Of a stretch of DNA of 37,812 nt, positions 1-8,821 are shown piece by piece. The stretch spans positions 1 through 37,812 of the forward strand of contig JAFMFD010000014.1 of the NCBI GenBank assembly GCA_017856385.1. Reading direction: 5' to 3'. Numbering within the stretch: position 1 is the first letter of the stretch; the number at the start of each line of letters is the position of its first letter. The DNA is from Actinomycetota bacterium (GTDB lineage Bacteria > Actinomycetota > Actinomycetes > S36-B12). A program made the translations under genes and the position numbers. The notes under the pieces were generated by a model. That model worked only from the letters and a program-made list of their open reading frames with translations. It made no database searches and was not told where the DNA came from.

Positions 1-456
1 CACCGTCCCGCGCGGTGGGGGCTCGGCGTCGGGTGCGAGCCGCAGACGGATCGGCACCTGCGTGAGCGTGGTCGTGCCTCGCGCAGTGACCGACCGCGTG
101 AGCAACCGAACCGTCAGCGAGTCACGGGCCCACCACTGCGCGGACGGCGGCGCACGATGCAGTCGAGGCTCTCCCGCGATCGCCCCGACGACGTGCGCGG
201 ACGCTCCCTCGTGCACCCACTGCGCCACCGGATCGGCCCGCCAGGTCGCAACGCCTGCGGCCGCGATGCCGAGCAGGACGAACAGAACGGCCAGACATGC
301 CGACAGTCTTGCCGTCGGCCGGACGATCGCCACGAGTGCGGCCGCTGCTGCTGCGAGCACGAACGCGATCACCGCCGCGCGCACTCCGCCGGCGAGGGTC
401 AGCCCGGCGCCTGCCCAGAGGGCCGCCGCGGGGATCAGCAGCCGGCCATCGATCAC
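1..456 (-). CDS. comEC: ComEC N-terminal part (DNA uptake channel), cut by window edge
   Basis: The minus-strand frame is open from a GTG at 456 to the window edge and gives 152 residues. It starts VIDGRLLIPAAALWAGAG and has about three hydrophobic helices in the first 75 residues, then a soluble stretch. This matches the N-terminus of ComEC (membrane helices followed by the DUF4131 region); the competence core and any metallo-hydrolase domain would lie outside the window. The GTG overlaps the comEA stop codon by 4 bp (GTGA), which implies translational coupling. In the family, ComEC forms the inner-membrane channel for single-stranded DNA during transformation. Recognition rests mainly on position after comEA plus the helix pattern. 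No frameshift is seen in the visible part. Confidence 0.8.
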   Translation of the reverse strand, partial: MIDGRLLIPAAALWAGAGLTLAGGVRAAVIAFVLAAAAAALVAIVRPTARLSACLAVLFVLLGIAAAGVATWRADPVAQWVHEGASAHVVGAIAGEPRLHRAPPSAQWWARDSLTVRLLTRSVTARGTTTLTQVPIRLRLAPDAEPPPRGTV

Positions 457-1232
457 ACGCGGACCAGCGGACGCAACTGCGCGAGAATCGCCTCGCCGAT
501 CCCGGACACCTCCCCGAGCTCGGCGACCGACGAGAACCTGCCGTTCGAGGTGCGCCACGCGAGGATGCGCCCGGCGAGGACCGGACCGACGCCCGGCAGC
601 GCATCGAGCTGCTCCAGCGTGGCGGCGTTGAGGTCGACGACTGCGGGGGCACCTGCGCTCGCGGTGGCCGGTGCCCCGGGAGCCGCCGCAGTGTCCGTCA
701 CGACGATCTGCTCACCGTCGACGACGATCCGCGCGAGGTTGACGCTCTCTGCGGTCCCCTTCGCCGTGACCCCACCGGCGGCGGCGAGCGCGTCGGCGAC
801 CCGTGATCCGGGCGCCAGGTGGACGAGGCCGGGACGCCGGACGGCGCCGGAGACGTGCACGACGACCTCGACGGCCGGGGTAACGGTCAAGGCGACGGCC
901 GGAGCGTCCTCGACCGCCCCAGGATCGGCATCCGCGAACGGCACGCCCGACTGCAGGAGCTCGGGCACAGGTGTCGCGTCACGCGGTCGGGACTGCCAGG
1001 TGAGGTATCCGACCACTCCTACAAGGAGTAGCACCAGCAGGACCAGCCCGCGCAGCGCGGGCCGGCTCCAGGGGCCGAGGATCACCCGCGGGCGGCCCTG
1101 CTCCGAGGCCCCGAACTCCTCGTCCCCGAACTCGTCTCGACCCATTCCAACCGGGCGCCACGGGTGGACGATGCGCGCGAGGCGGCTCTCCGCGCGTGCG
1201 CGCACGGTGCGGGACCGGTCCGGGAGGGGCAT
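453..1232 (-). CDS. comEA: ComEA-type DNA-binding protein with SLBB and helix-hairpin-helix domains
   Basis: 259 aa. A basic cytoplasmic N-terminus of about 60 residues is followed by one membrane helix (about 61-80), a linker, an SLBB domain (about 120-180, VHVSGAVRRPGLV) and a C-terminal double helix-hairpin-helix domain (about 197-259, VDLNAATLEQLDALPGVGPV). This is the standard actinobacterial ComEA layout. The protein binds incoming double-stranded DNA outside the membrane and passes it to ComEC, whose gene overlaps the 3' end. A TAGCGT box 7 nt before the ATG suggests a leaderless transcript. Whether the organism is naturally competent cannot be told from these two genes. Confidence 0.93.
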   Translation of the reverse strand: MPLPDRSRTVRARAESRLARIVHPWRPVGMGRDEFGDEEFGASEQGRPRVILGPWSRPALRGLVLLVLLLVGVVGYLTWQSRPRDATPVPELLQSGVPFADADPGAVEDAPAVALTVTPAVEVVVHVSGAVRRPGLVHLAPGSRVADALAAAGGVTAKGTAESVNLARIVVDGEQIVVTDTAAAPGAPATASAGAPAVVDLNAATLEQLDALPGVGPVLAGRILAWRTSNGRFSSVAELGEVSGIGEAILAQLRPLVRV

Positions 1233-1239
1233 GGTCGCG

Positions 1240-1245
1240 ACGCTA
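1240..1245 (-). promoter_or_regulatory. -10 box of comEA (leaderless)
   Basis: On the minus strand TAGCGT is followed by 7 nt and then the comEA ATG. This spacing puts the transcription start on or beside the start codon. No ribosome binding site is visible in the gap. No clear -35 box was found. Confidence 0.6.
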
Positions 1246-1328
1246 GGCAGGCGGGGCAGCGCCTGCGCCCACCGAGCCGCTCCCTGTGGAGAGCCGCCCG
1301 AGGAGCGTCACCCTGTGGAGGGCCTTGC

Positions 1329-1928
1329 CTACGTGCCCCGCCCCTGCCACGCCTGCCGGATGTTCCCCTGGTGACGAGCAAGCACGAGGATCCCGAGGGC
1401 CACGGCGAACCACAAGTCGGCCGCGTCCGTCCAGCCCATGGCCCAGCCGACGATGCCGCTCACGATCAGCGCAACCGCACCGGCCACCGCACCGAGCCCG
1501 ACTCGGTGCGTGAGGACCACGACGATGCCGAAGGCGATCAGGACAGGGACCGCGAGCAGTGGCTGCACGCCGAGGATGGCGCCGAGGGTCGTGGCGACGC
1601 CCTTCCCGCCCCGGCCCTTCAGGAACGGTGACGTGATGTGCCCGAGCACGGCCGCCAGTCCCGCGAGCTCACCGGCGGCCTGCCCGACCAGCGCCCCGAA
1701 CACGACGGCGGGCACGAAACCCTTGAGGATGTCCAGGGCCCCGACGAGGACCCCCCAGCGCGGACCCATGGCCCGCGCGGCGTTGGTCGCACCCGGGTTG
1801 CCCGATCCGACGGACTGAAGGTCGACGCCGAGGGCACGGGCGATGATCGCCGCCGGGTTGATGGCGCCGACGAGGTAGCCGATGACGATCGCCAGCAGCC
1901 ACCCCACCACGTCCGGCAGCGTGGTCAT
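1329..1928 (-). CDS. plsY: Glycerol-3-phosphate acyltransferase PlsY
   Basis: 199 aa integral membrane protein with at least five hydrophobic helices. It carries the three PlsY signatures: SGNPGATNAAR (about 42-52), GHITSPFLKGRGGKGVAT (about 95-112) and RHQGNIR near the C-terminus. PlsY transfers an acyl group from acyl-phosphate to the 1-position of glycerol-3-phosphate, the first step of phospholipid synthesis. The length is usual for the family. The start codon overlaps the degV stop by 4 bp (ATGA), so the two genes are probably co-translated. About 96 nt separate its stop from comEA. Confidence 0.95.
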   Translation of the reverse strand: MTTLPDVVGWLLAIVIGYLVGAINPAAIIARALGVDLQSVGSGNPGATNAARAMGPRWGVLVGALDILKGFVPAVVFGALVGQAAGELAGLAAVLGHITSPFLKGRGGKGVATTLGAILGVQPLLAVPVLIAFGIVVVLTHRVGLGAVAGAVALIVSGIVGWAMGWTDAADLWFAVALGILVLARHQGNIRQAWQGRGT

Positions 1929-2791
1929 GGCAGACGCGTCCCCCCGACGACGTCCGGCGACACGATGACCGCGACCATGCCCGGACCCACGTGCGCCCCG
2001 ACGACCCCGCCGACGGGTGCCAGGACGATCTGTGCCTGCGGAAGGCGTGTTCGCAGCTCGTCCGCGAGGGCGCCCGCGCGCTCGGGGGACGCAAGGTGCT
2101 GCACCGCAACATCGACACTCGAGTGACCCGACGCCTGCTCCACGGCTAGGTCGGCGAGGCGCGCGAGAGCCTTCCCCGCGGTGCGCAGCTGCTCCAACTT
2201 CTCCACTCGCCCATCGACGACGGTCAGCAGGGGCTTGACCTGAAGCGCCTGGCCGACCGCAGCACGTGCACTGCTCACCCGCCCGCCGCGGCGCAGGTAC
2301 TCCAGCGTGTCGACGTAGAAGTAGGTCCGGGTGACGGCTGCACGGTCGCGGATCACCTGCGCCACGGTGGCTGCGTCAGCACCGTCACGAGCAGCGCGAG
2401 CACCCGACACCACTGCGAAGCCCTCCCCCATGGCTATCGAGCGCGTGTCGACGACCTCCACCTGCAGCGCGCAGTCACGTGCAGCGAGGACAGCCGACTC
2501 GTACGTGGCCGACATGGCGGATGAGAGCGTCGCCACGACGATCGCCGTCGCCCCGGTCGCCTGGGCCTGCGCGAACGCCTCGCTGAAGCGCGCCGGGGCC
2601 GGTCGGCTTGTCGTGACCGGCTGCCACTCACTGAGTGCCTCGGCCACGCGCTCGGCCTGGGCATCCTCGGTCTCGTCGTAGGGCTGGCCGGCGACGATGA
2701 CCTGGACGGGGACGACCGCGATCCCCAACTCGGCGGCCCAGCCGCGCGGCAGGTAGCTCGTGGAGTCGGTGATGACGGCGACCCCGGGCAT
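1925..2791 (-). CDS. DegV family fatty-acid-binding protein
   Basis: 288 aa from the ATG at 2791. It begins MPGVAVITDSTSYLPRGWA, the typical DegV opening with the conserved TDS(T/S) loop, and contains the later family segment VDTLEYLRRGGRVS (about 180-193). DegV/FakB proteins bind one fatty acid and, in firmicutes, present it to a kinase; no FakA-like gene is visible here. Co-transcription with plsY fits a role in lipid supply. A GTG three codons upstream is possible, but TAGGGT sits exactly 7 nt before the ATG, which favours a leaderless start at the ATG. Confidence 0.93.
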   Translation of the reverse strand: MPGVAVITDSTSYLPRGWAAELGIAVVPVQVIVAGQPYDETEDAQAERVAEALSEWQPVTTSRPAPARFSEAFAQAQATGATAIVVATLSSAMSATYESAVLAARDCALQVEVVDTRSIAMGEGFAVVSGARAARDGADAATVAQVIRDRAAVTRTYFYVDTLEYLRRGGRVSSARAAVGQALQVKPLLTVVDGRVEKLEQLRTAGKALARLADLAVEQASGHSSVDVAVQHLASPERAGALADELRTRLPQAQIVLAPVGGVVGAHVGPGMVAVIVSPDVVGGTRLP

Positions 2792-2798
2792 GCACGGC

Positions 2799-2804
2799 AC
2801 CCTA
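2799..2804 (-). promoter_or_regulatory. -10 box of degV (leaderless)
   Basis: TAGGGT on the minus strand, 7 nt before the ATG at 2791. The box overlaps the alternative GTG start, which argues against that start. Confidence 0.55.
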
Positions 2805-2831
2805 TCCGCGGCGACCGCGGCTCACCTCGCG

Positions 2832-4025
2832 TCAGTGGGCAGCAATCGCGGCCTTCACCGCCCTGGCGGCCGAGGTCGGCACGACCTCCTGCACCACGAT
2901 GCGAGCGGAACCCACCCATGACGCAGCCTCGACCATGGCCCGTGCCGTCCCCTCGATCGCCGCCGGAGTCGACGACTCGAGGGTGACGCGACGCGCGACG
3001 AGCGTGCGCCCCTCACGCTTCGGATCGACGCGAGCGACCAGCCGTCCACGGTGCAGCACCGGCATCGCGAAGTACCCGTGCACGCGTCGTGCCGCGGGCG
3101 TGTAGGCCTCGATGCGATGCCGCATGCCGAAGATCCGCTCAGCACGATCGCGGTGCCACACCAGCGGGTCGAACGGAGAGAGCAGCGTCGTGCGATGACG
3201 ATCGCGTCCACCCTCCTCCAGCCATGCGAGCGCACGCGGGTGCGCCCATGCCGCGGGCCAGCCGCGCACCGACACCGGCACCAGGCCGACCGCCTCCGCG
3301 TGCCGGGCCACGTCGGCGACGGCGATGCGGTGCACGTCGGCGATGTCGGAGGCCGTGCCAATGCCCATGAGCCGCCCCCCGGCCTCGACGAGCGCAGCGC
3401 GGCACTCGTCATCCGTGCGCTCATCAGCGAGGAGGCTTCCAGGCACGACGGACTCGGCGAGCTGGTACGTCCGGCGCCAGCCCTCCCGACGTGAGACCAC
3501 GACCTCACCGGAGTCGAGCAGCCACTCGAGCGCGATCTTGGCGTCGGACCACTGCCACCAGTCAGACCCGCTCTTCGCACCGCCGATGTCCGCGGTCGTG
3601 ATCGCGCCGCGCTCTCGCAGCACGGCACGCAGGTCCGCCAGGTCGTGGCGCGGAGGACCGTGCCATCGGGCGCCCTTCGCCAGGTACTCCCGTCTACGGA
3701 ACGCGAAGAGCGGCCACGACTCCATCGGCAGGATGCACGCCGCATGCGACCAGTACTCGAAAGCATCGCCACCCCAGTACGCACCCTCGATCGCCGGGCG
3801 TGTCACGGACCCGAAGCGCGCGTAGGCGATGAGCTCGTGGGAGCGCGCCAGGACGCTGATGGTGTCGAGCTGGACGGCGCCCAGGCGACGCAGCATGTCC
3901 GCGACGATGGCGACCTGACGTCCCGTCGACGCCGACGCGGCCTGCGACGGTGTCGGCACACCTGACATCAGCCCGGCCGACCACAGGGCGATGCGCCGTG
4001 CGTCTGAGGGGTCGACCGACAGCAC
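2832..4025 (-). CDS. YcaQ/AlkZ-like winged-helix DNA glycosylase (HTH_42 family)
   Basis: 397 aa from a GTG at 4025, chosen because the family opens with a D-ARR-A-- segment (here SDARRIALWSAG) and because it lies 16 nt after the leuS stop. The protein fits the winged-helix HTH_42 superfamily (COG3214), which includes Streptomyces AlkZ and E. coli YcaQ, glycosylases that unhook DNA interstrand crosslinks. The segment LGAVQLDTISVLARSHELI (about 49-67) carries a Q-L-D triad (Q52, D54), the QxD form of the catalytic motif of the YcaQ-like branch, followed by the usual R-H. A repair role is therefore likely but is inferred from family knowledge. The more cautious name is winged-helix DNA-binding domain-containing protein. 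Confidence 0.85.
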   Translation of the reverse strand: MLSVDPSDARRIALWSAGLMSGVPTPSQAASASTGRQVAIVADMLRRLGAVQLDTISVLARSHELIAYARFGSVTRPAIEGAYWGGDAFEYWSHAACILPMESWPLFAFRRREYLAKGARWHGPPRHDLADLRAVLRERGAITTADIGGAKSGSDWWQWSDAKIALEWLLDSGEVVVSRREGWRRTYQLAESVVPGSLLADERTDDECRAALVEAGGRLMGIGTASDIADVHRIAVADVARHAEAVGLVPVSVRGWPAAWAHPRALAWLEEGGRDRHRTTLLSPFDPLVWHRDRAERIFGMRHRIEAYTPAARRVHGYFAMPVLHRGRLVARVDPKREGRTLVARRVTLESSTPAAIEGTARAMVEAASWVGSARIVVQEVVPTSAARAVKAAIAAH

Positions 4026-4041
4026 CTGTGCGCCCGGGCCG

Positions 4042-6513
4042 TCAGGCGGGCACGATGTTGACGAGCTTCGGCGCCCGGACGACGACCGTCCGGATGGCCG
4101 CGCCGTCGAGGGCCTTGATCGCCCCCGGTGCCGCGAGCGCGAGATCGCGGAGGTCTTCCTCCGAGATCGACGGCGGGACCTCGAGCCGGTCACGAACCTT
4201 GCCCCCGACCTGCACGACGCACGTCACGGTGTCCTCGACGAGCAGCGCCGGATCGACCGCGGGCCAGCCGGCGAGGAACACCGTCGGCTCGTGGCCGAGC
4301 CTGGACCACATGTCCTCCGCGGTGTACGGGGCCACGATCGACAGCATGATCGCGATCGCCTCCACCGCCTCGCGAACCGCCGGATCCGCTGCACCGCAGC
4401 CGGAGTCGATCGCCTTGCGCGTGGCATTGACCAGTTCCATAGTGCGGGCGACCGCGACGTTGAACCGGAAGGTCTCGACGGCGATGGCTGCGTCGTGGAC
4501 CGCGCGGTGGGTGGCCTTTCGCAGCTCCACGTCGCCCGTCGACGGATCGGCGCCCGGCATGCTGGTCACGTCTCCGGAGAGGCGCCAGGCCCGGGCGAGG
4601 AACTTGCGCGAGCCGGAGGGTGAGACGTCGGCCCAGTCGATGTCGTCCTCGGGTGGCCCGGCGAAGACCATCGTCAGGCGGATCGCGTCGACGCCGTGCT
4701 CGGCAAGCTCGTCGGAGAGCCGCACCAGGTTGCCACGCGACTTGCTCATCGCCGATCCGTCCATCACCACCATGCCCTGGTTGAGCAGCCGGGTGAAGGG
4801 CTCGGTGAAGTCGAGCATGCCCATGTCGTGCAGCACCTTGGTGAAGAACCTCGAGTACAGCAGGTGCAGGATCGCGTGCGTCACCCCGCCGACGTACTGG
4901 TCGACGGGAAGCCACTCGCGCACGAGAGCAGGATCGAAAGCAGCAGCGGCGTTGTCCGGATCCGCGTAGCGCAGGTAGTACCAGGACGAGTCGACGAAGG
5001 TGTCCATGGTGTCGGTGTCGCGGGTTGCCGGACCGCCGCAGGATGGGCAGGCGGTGTTGACCCAGTCGCTCGCGCCGCCGAGGGGGGACGTGCCCTTGGG
5101 CTTGAGGTCCAGGCCCTCGGCCGGTGGGAGGGTCACCGGGAGCTGGTCGTCCGGCACCGCCACCTCGCCGCACGATGGGCAGTGGACGATCGGGATGGGG
5201 GTGCCCCAGTAGCGCTGGCGCGAGATCAGCCAGTCACGCAGCCGGTAGTTGACCGCCGGCTCCCCCGTGCCACGCTCCACGAGCAGCTCGAGGATGCGCG
5301 TGATCGCATCCGCCTTGCCGAGGCCGTCGAGCGGGCCGGAGTTGATGTGCGGTCCGTCGTCCGCCGTGGCGATGCCGGTGACCCGCGGATCCTCGTCGGA
5401 CTCGACCACCACGACCACCGGCAGGCCGAACGCCCGCGCGAAGTCCAGGTCCCGCTGGTCGTGCGCAGGCACCGCCATGATCGCACCAGTGCCGTAGTCG
5501 GCGAGGACGTAGTCCGAGGCGTAGATGGGCAGCCGCTCCCCGTTGACCGGGTTGATCGCGTACCGGTTGAGGAACACCCCGGACTTCTCGCGCGAGGAGT
5601 CGAGGCGGTCCATCTCGGAGATCTGCTTGACCCGTTCGAGGTAGGCGACGAACTCGCTCTCGGCCGCCGTGCCCGCAGCCAGTTCAGCGGCAAGGTCGGA
5701 GTCGGCGGCCACGACGAAGAAGGTGGCGCCGTAGAGCGTGTCGGGCCGCGTGGTGTAGACCGTGACCGGCTCGTCGCGACCCTCGATCGCGAACTGGACC
5801 TCGGCTCCGGTCGACCGGCCGATCCAGTTGCGCTGCATCAGCAGCACCTTTTCGGGCCACTTGCCCTCGAGCTCGCGCATGTCGTCGAGCAGGCGGTCCG
5901 CGTAGTCGGTGATGCGCAGGTACCACTGCGTCAGCTTCTTCTTGGTGACCGCGGTGTCGCACCGCTCACACAGGCCCGCGACGACCTGCTCGTTGGCGAG
6001 GACAGTCTGGCAGTTGGGGCACCAGTTGACGTTGCTGTCTTTGCGGTAGGCGAGTCCCCGCTCGAACATTCGCAGGAAGAACCACTGGTTCCAGTGGTAG
6101 TACTCGGGGTCGCAGGTGTTGAACACGCGATCCCAGTCGAAGGAGCACGCGTACCTGCGCATCGAAGCCTTCTGCTGCGCGATGTTCTCGTACGTCCAAC
6201 GAACCGGGTCCTCGCCGTTCTTGATCGCCGCATTCTCGGCCGGAAGTCCGAACGCGTCCCACGCGATGGGATGCATGACGTTGAAGCCGCGCTGCACCCA
6301 GTACCGGGCGATGACGTCGCCGAGCGCGTACGCCTCGGCATGTCCCATGTGGAGGTCGCCCGAGGGATACGGGAACATGTCGAGGACGTACTTCTTCGGG
6401 CGGGGGTCATCCGCGCGGCCGGAACGGAAGGGGGCGAGCTCGTCCCAGATGGGCAGCCACCTGTCCTGGATCGCCATGACGTCGTAGGCGTCGCGGACCT
6501 CCGCAGAGTCCAT
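4042..6513 (-). CDS. leuS: Leucyl-tRNA synthetase
   Basis: About 823 aa. Class I synthetase charging tRNA-Leu in the cytoplasm. The ATP-binding HIGH motif is HMGH (about 55-58). A zinc ribbon follows (CPNC...CERC, near 150-175), then the editing domain, a second Cys pair (CPSCG) and AMSKSRGN near 585, the AMSKS form usual in actinobacterial LeuS. The C-terminal anticodon and leucine-specific regions are complete. The start is not certain: AAGGAG at 6527-6532 lies 13 nt before the ATG at 6513 and 4 nt before an in-frame GTG at 6522. The YcaQ-like gene follows after 16 nt. Confidence 0.97.
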   Translation of the reverse strand: MDSAEVRDAYDVMAIQDRWLPIWDELAPFRSGRADDPRPKKYVLDMFPYPSGDLHMGHAEAYALGDVIARYWVQRGFNVMHPIAWDAFGLPAENAAIKNGEDPVRWTYENIAQQKASMRRYACSFDWDRVFNTCDPEYYHWNQWFFLRMFERGLAYRKDSNVNWCPNCQTVLANEQVVAGLCERCDTAVTKKKLTQWYLRITDYADRLLDDMRELEGKWPEKVLLMQRNWIGRSTGAEVQFAIEGRDEPVTVYTTRPDTLYGATFFVVAADSDLAAELAAGTAAESEFVAYLERVKQISEMDRLDSSREKSGVFLNRYAINPVNGERLPIYASDYVLADYGTGAIMAVPAHDQRDLDFARAFGLPVVVVVESDEDPRVTGIATADDGPHINSGPLDGLGKADAITRILELLVERGTGEPAVNYRLRDWLISRQRYWGTPIPIVHCPSCGEVAVPDDQLPVTLPPAEGLDLKPKGTSPLGGASDWVNTACPSCGGPATRDTDTMDTFVDSSWYYLRYADPDNAAAAFDPALVREWLPVDQYVGGVTHAILHLLYSRFFTKVLHDMGMLDFTEPFTRLLNQGMVVMDGSAMSKSRGNLVRLSDELAEHGVDAIRLTMVFAGPPEDDIDWADVSPSGSRKFLARAWRLSGDVTSMPGADPSTGDVELRKATHRAVHDAAIAVETFRFNVAVARTMELVNATRKAIDSGCGAADPAVREAVEAIAIMLSIVAPYTAEDMWSRLGHEPTVFLAGWPAVDPALLVEDTVTCVVQVGGKVRDRLEVPPSISEEDLRDLALAAPGAIKALDGAAIRTVVVRAPKLVNIVPA

Positions 6514-6567
6514 CGCTGCCACCGTGCTCCTTCGGGACCGGCTCGCCTTCGAGACCAACGAGCGCCC

Positions 6568-6573
6568 ACCCTA
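6568..6573 (-). promoter_or_regulatory. leuS: Candidate -10 box of leuS
   Basis: TAGGGT on the minus strand in the short gap between the IPT-domain gene and leuS. It predicts a leader of about 45-50 nt carrying the AAGGAG ribosome binding site. No -35 match was recognised. Confidence 0.4.
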
Positions 6574-6586
6574 CCCAGCGGTGCCG

Positions 6587-7708
6587 CTACCCCACGGGCT
6601 GCCCGGACGGCTCGACCTCGGGCGGCTCGGTCTCAGGCGGGTCGACGGCGGCGGGCTCGTCCGGGACGGTGATCACGTAGTCGACCGCGTCGCGCAGCTC
6701 CGCCGAGGGCTGGCCGGGATTGGTGACGACGACGGAGGCCGGGCCCGTCAGCCCCGCGGGAGCCAGCGCCCGGATCGTCGAGTCGTCGACCACAGTGACT
6801 GCGGTCGCCGGGCGCCCATTGACCGTCACAGTCGCACCCGGGTCGAATCCCGTGCCGGTCAGCACGATCAGCGTGCCGCCGTCAGCGCTGAGCTCGCTGG
6901 GCGCCACGGACGAGAGCGTCGGTCCGCGGACGTACTCGAAGCCCGCGGCGAGGACCGCCGAGGGGGCCCCCGGGTTGCGCACGACGACGTCCACCCGCCC
7001 GACCCTGTGGCTCGGCGTCACGGCGACGATGCGGGTGTCGTCGAGGACGTCCACCTCGGTCGCGCGCTCACCGCCAAGCACGACTCGCGCGCCGGGAGCG
7101 AAGCCTGTGCCGACGATGGTGACGGCCGTTCCCCCGGCGACGGGCCCGGAGTTCGGACGCACCGCGATCACCACGCGCGGGGGCTGGTCGGCGTATGCGA
7201 ACACTCCCTCCACCGCGATCTGCGGCCTCCCTCCCGCGGTGACCTCGATCATCGCTGGCCCCGGCAGCCCGGGTGGGGTCACCACCCGCGCGGTCTCGTC
7301 GTTGATGACGTCGACGCGCACCGCTGCGCGTCCGCCGATGGTCACCGCCAGCGGCTCGGTGAAGCCCGTGCCTGCGAGGACGATCGCCTCGCCGCCGTTC
7401 ATGGAGCCGACGTCAGGACGCACCTCGGTCACGCGCACGAGTCCAGCGGGTGCCTGGTCCTGCGCAGGCAACTCGTCGGCGAGGGCCTCCTGCGGAGACG
7501 ACGGACTCTGGGCAGTCGTCGGACTCGCGTCTCTGGCGGGCGCCTGCTCGGTCGCGTCAGGCGACTCCCGGCCGCTCAGGGCGACAACGGCGAGAGCGCC
7601 GACCGCACCCACCAGAAGCACGGTGATCACGATGACGACGACGGTGCGCCCGCCGGTGCGGCGACGATGGCGAGCGGCCTGCCGACCCATGCGCTGCTCG
7701 TGGCCCAC
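6587..7708 (-). CDS. Membrane-anchored protein with three IPT/TIG domains
   Basis: 373 aa. A basic N-terminus (GRQAARHRRRTGGR) precedes one membrane helix (about 22-46), then an extracellular Ser/Thr/Pro/Ala linker and three IPT/TIG immunoglobulin-like repeats (about 93-172, 177-258, 262-343). Each repeat has the pattern V-P--G---GGT-V-I-GTGF-PGA-V--GG--A. The tail is rich in Pro and Glu. IPT/TIG domains are found in surface receptors and surface polysaccharide-binding proteins, but no ligand can be read from the sequence. The GTG start is supported by GGAGG about 6 nt upstream (7714-7719 region). A TAGGAT box at 7736-7741 could be its promoter. It is divergent from the EamA transporter. Confidence 0.85.
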   Translation of the reverse strand: MGHEQRMGRQAARHRRRTGGRTVVVIVITVLLVGAVGALAVVALSGRESPDATEQAPARDASPTTAQSPSSPQEALADELPAQDQAPAGLVRVTEVRPDVGSMNGGEAIVLAGTGFTEPLAVTIGGRAAVRVDVINDETARVVTPPGLPGPAMIEVTAGGRPQIAVEGVFAYADQPPRVVIAVRPNSGPVAGGTAVTIVGTGFAPGARVVLGGERATEVDVLDDTRIVAVTPSHRVGRVDVVVRNPGAPSAVLAAGFEYVRGPTLSSVAPSELSADGGTLIVLTGTGFDPGATVTVNGRPATAVTVVDDSTIRALAPAGLTGPASVVVTNPGQPSAELRDAVDYVITVPDEPAAVDPPETEPPEVEPSGQPVG

Positions 7709-7735
7709 TGCTCGCCTCCCGGCTCCGACCCGACG

Positions 7736-7741
7736 ATCCTA
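7736..7741 (-). promoter_or_regulatory. Candidate -10 box of the IPT/TIG gene
   Basis: TAGGAT on the minus strand, about 28 nt before the GTG start and upstream of the GGAGG ribosome binding site. Spacing is reasonable for a leadered transcript. Confidence 0.4.
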
Positions 7742-7797
7742 GATCGACGCCGCGGGCAGCAGGACGCTACGCGCGCACCCGGCTGTGGTGCGCGCAC

Positions 7798-7803
7798 TAG
7801 CCT
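7798..7803 (+). promoter_or_regulatory. -10 box of the EamA transporter (leaderless)
   Basis: TAGCCT followed by 7 nt and the ATG at 7811, with no ribosome binding site in between. It matches the leaderless pattern of other genes in this window. Confidence 0.55.
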
Positions 7804-7810
7804 GCGACCC

Positions 7811-8689
7811 ATGCCCCGCCGCGCATTGCTGCTGTTCGTCACGCTCGGGGTCATCTGGGGCATCCCGTACCTGCTGATCAAGGTCGCCGTCACGGAGATG
7901 GATCCCGCGTTCGTCGTGTTCATCCGCGTGGCCCTCGGTGCCGCCGTGCTCATGCCGATCGTGCTCGCGCGTCGTCAGCTCCACCTGCTGCGCGGGCGAT
8001 GGCGCTGGGTGCTCGCCTTCGCCCTGACGGAGATCACCTTCACCTTCCTCGCCCTCACGTGGGCCGAGGAGCGGATCTCCAGCTCCCTCGCCGCCCTTCT
8101 CGTCGCGTCCGTGCCAACGGTGGGCACCGTGCTGGCGTGGCGCTTCGGCCTCGACGCGCACATCACGCGCACGCGCATTGCCGGGCTCGCCCTCGGCTTC
8201 CTCGGTGTCGGGTGCCTGGTCGGGTTCGATGTCAGTGGTGGCACGGCACTCGCCGTCGCCGCGGTGGGAGTCACGGTCCTGGGCTACGCGATGGGGCCGA
8301 TCATCATCGAGAAGCGGCTGTCCGACGTACCGAGCCTTCCGGTGATCGCGGTGTCGCTGGCGATCAACTCCGTGATCTACCTGCCGTTCGGCATCGCGGC
8401 ATGGCCGACGAAGGGGGCATCCGCGACAGCCTGGACATCGGTGGTCGTGCTCGGGGTGCTGTGCACTGCACTGGCGTTCGTCGCGCTCTTCGCGCTGATC
8501 GGCGAGGTAGGGGCGCCTCGTGCCCAGGTGATCACCTACATCAACCCGGCCGTCGCCGTGGTCCTCGGCGTCGCCGTCCTGTCCGAGCCGGTGACGCTCG
8601 GACTGGCGATCGGATTCCCGCTCGTCCTGCTGGGCTCATGGCTCGGCACGCGTTCCGGGCCGGTGTTGGAGGCCGAACCGCACCCCTGA
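7811..8689 (+). CDS. EamA/DMT-family transporter
   Basis: 292 aa with about ten hydrophobic helices in two EamA repeats (about 1-140 and 150-285). The opening MPRRALLLFVTLGVIWGIPY with a W-G-P/S-Y turn, and the second-repeat segment with TYINPAVAVVLG and a following G-P/E motif, are typical of drug/metabolite transporter superfamily exporters. Substrates in this family include amino acids, metabolites and drugs; none can be assigned here. Start chosen at the ATG because TAGCCT lies 7 nt upstream. It is the only plus-strand gene between leuS and the unknown island and may mark the island's left side. Confidence 0.9.
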   Translation: MPRRALLLFVTLGVIWGIPYLLIKVAVTEMDPAFVVFIRVALGAAVLMPIVLARRQLHLLRGRWRWVLAFALTEITFTFLALTWAEERISSSLAALLVASVPTVGTVLAWRFGLDAHITRTRIAGLALGFLGVGCLVGFDVSGGTALAVAAVGVTVLGYAMGPIIIEKRLSDVPSLPVIAVSLAINSVIYLPFGIAAWPTKGASATAWTSVVVLGVLCTALAFVALFALIGEVGAPRAQVITYINPAVAVVLGVAVLSEPVTLGLAIGFPLVLLGSWLGTRSGPVLEAEPHP

Positions 8690-8786
8690 TCGGCCCGTCA
8701 GGTGGTGGCGCAAGTGACGAGCGGTGCACTGCAGAAGCCATGTGACTGACGGGGCTGGATTTCCTTGAATTTCTTGGCAAAACCTC

Positions 8787-8815
8787 TTGATCGGTAGTTG
8801 ACGCGGAGGTAGAAA
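8787..8815 (+). promoter_or_regulatory. Candidate promoter of the structured RNA
   Basis: TTGATC (8787-8792), a 17-nt spacer, then TAGAAA (8810-8815, followed by T). Transcription would begin near 8822, just at the first hairpin of the RNA. The surrounding 8755-8820 stretch is clearly more AT-rich than the rest of the window, as expected for a promoter. A weaker alternative is TTGGCA at 8774 with TAGTTG at 8795 (15-nt spacer). Confidence 0.5.
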
Positions 8816-8821
8816 TCTCTC

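Noticed and set aside
4741-4765. LeuS AMSKS instead of KMSKS as a defective motif
   Set aside because: AMSKS is, as far as I know, the common actinobacterial LeuS form, so it is not a sign of loss of function.
4696-6672. 658-aa plus-strand open frame
   Set aside because: It is the antisense shadow of leuS, whose motifs are clear. High GC makes long antisense frames common; the same applies to long frames opposite proA, rne, rodA, mreB and folC.
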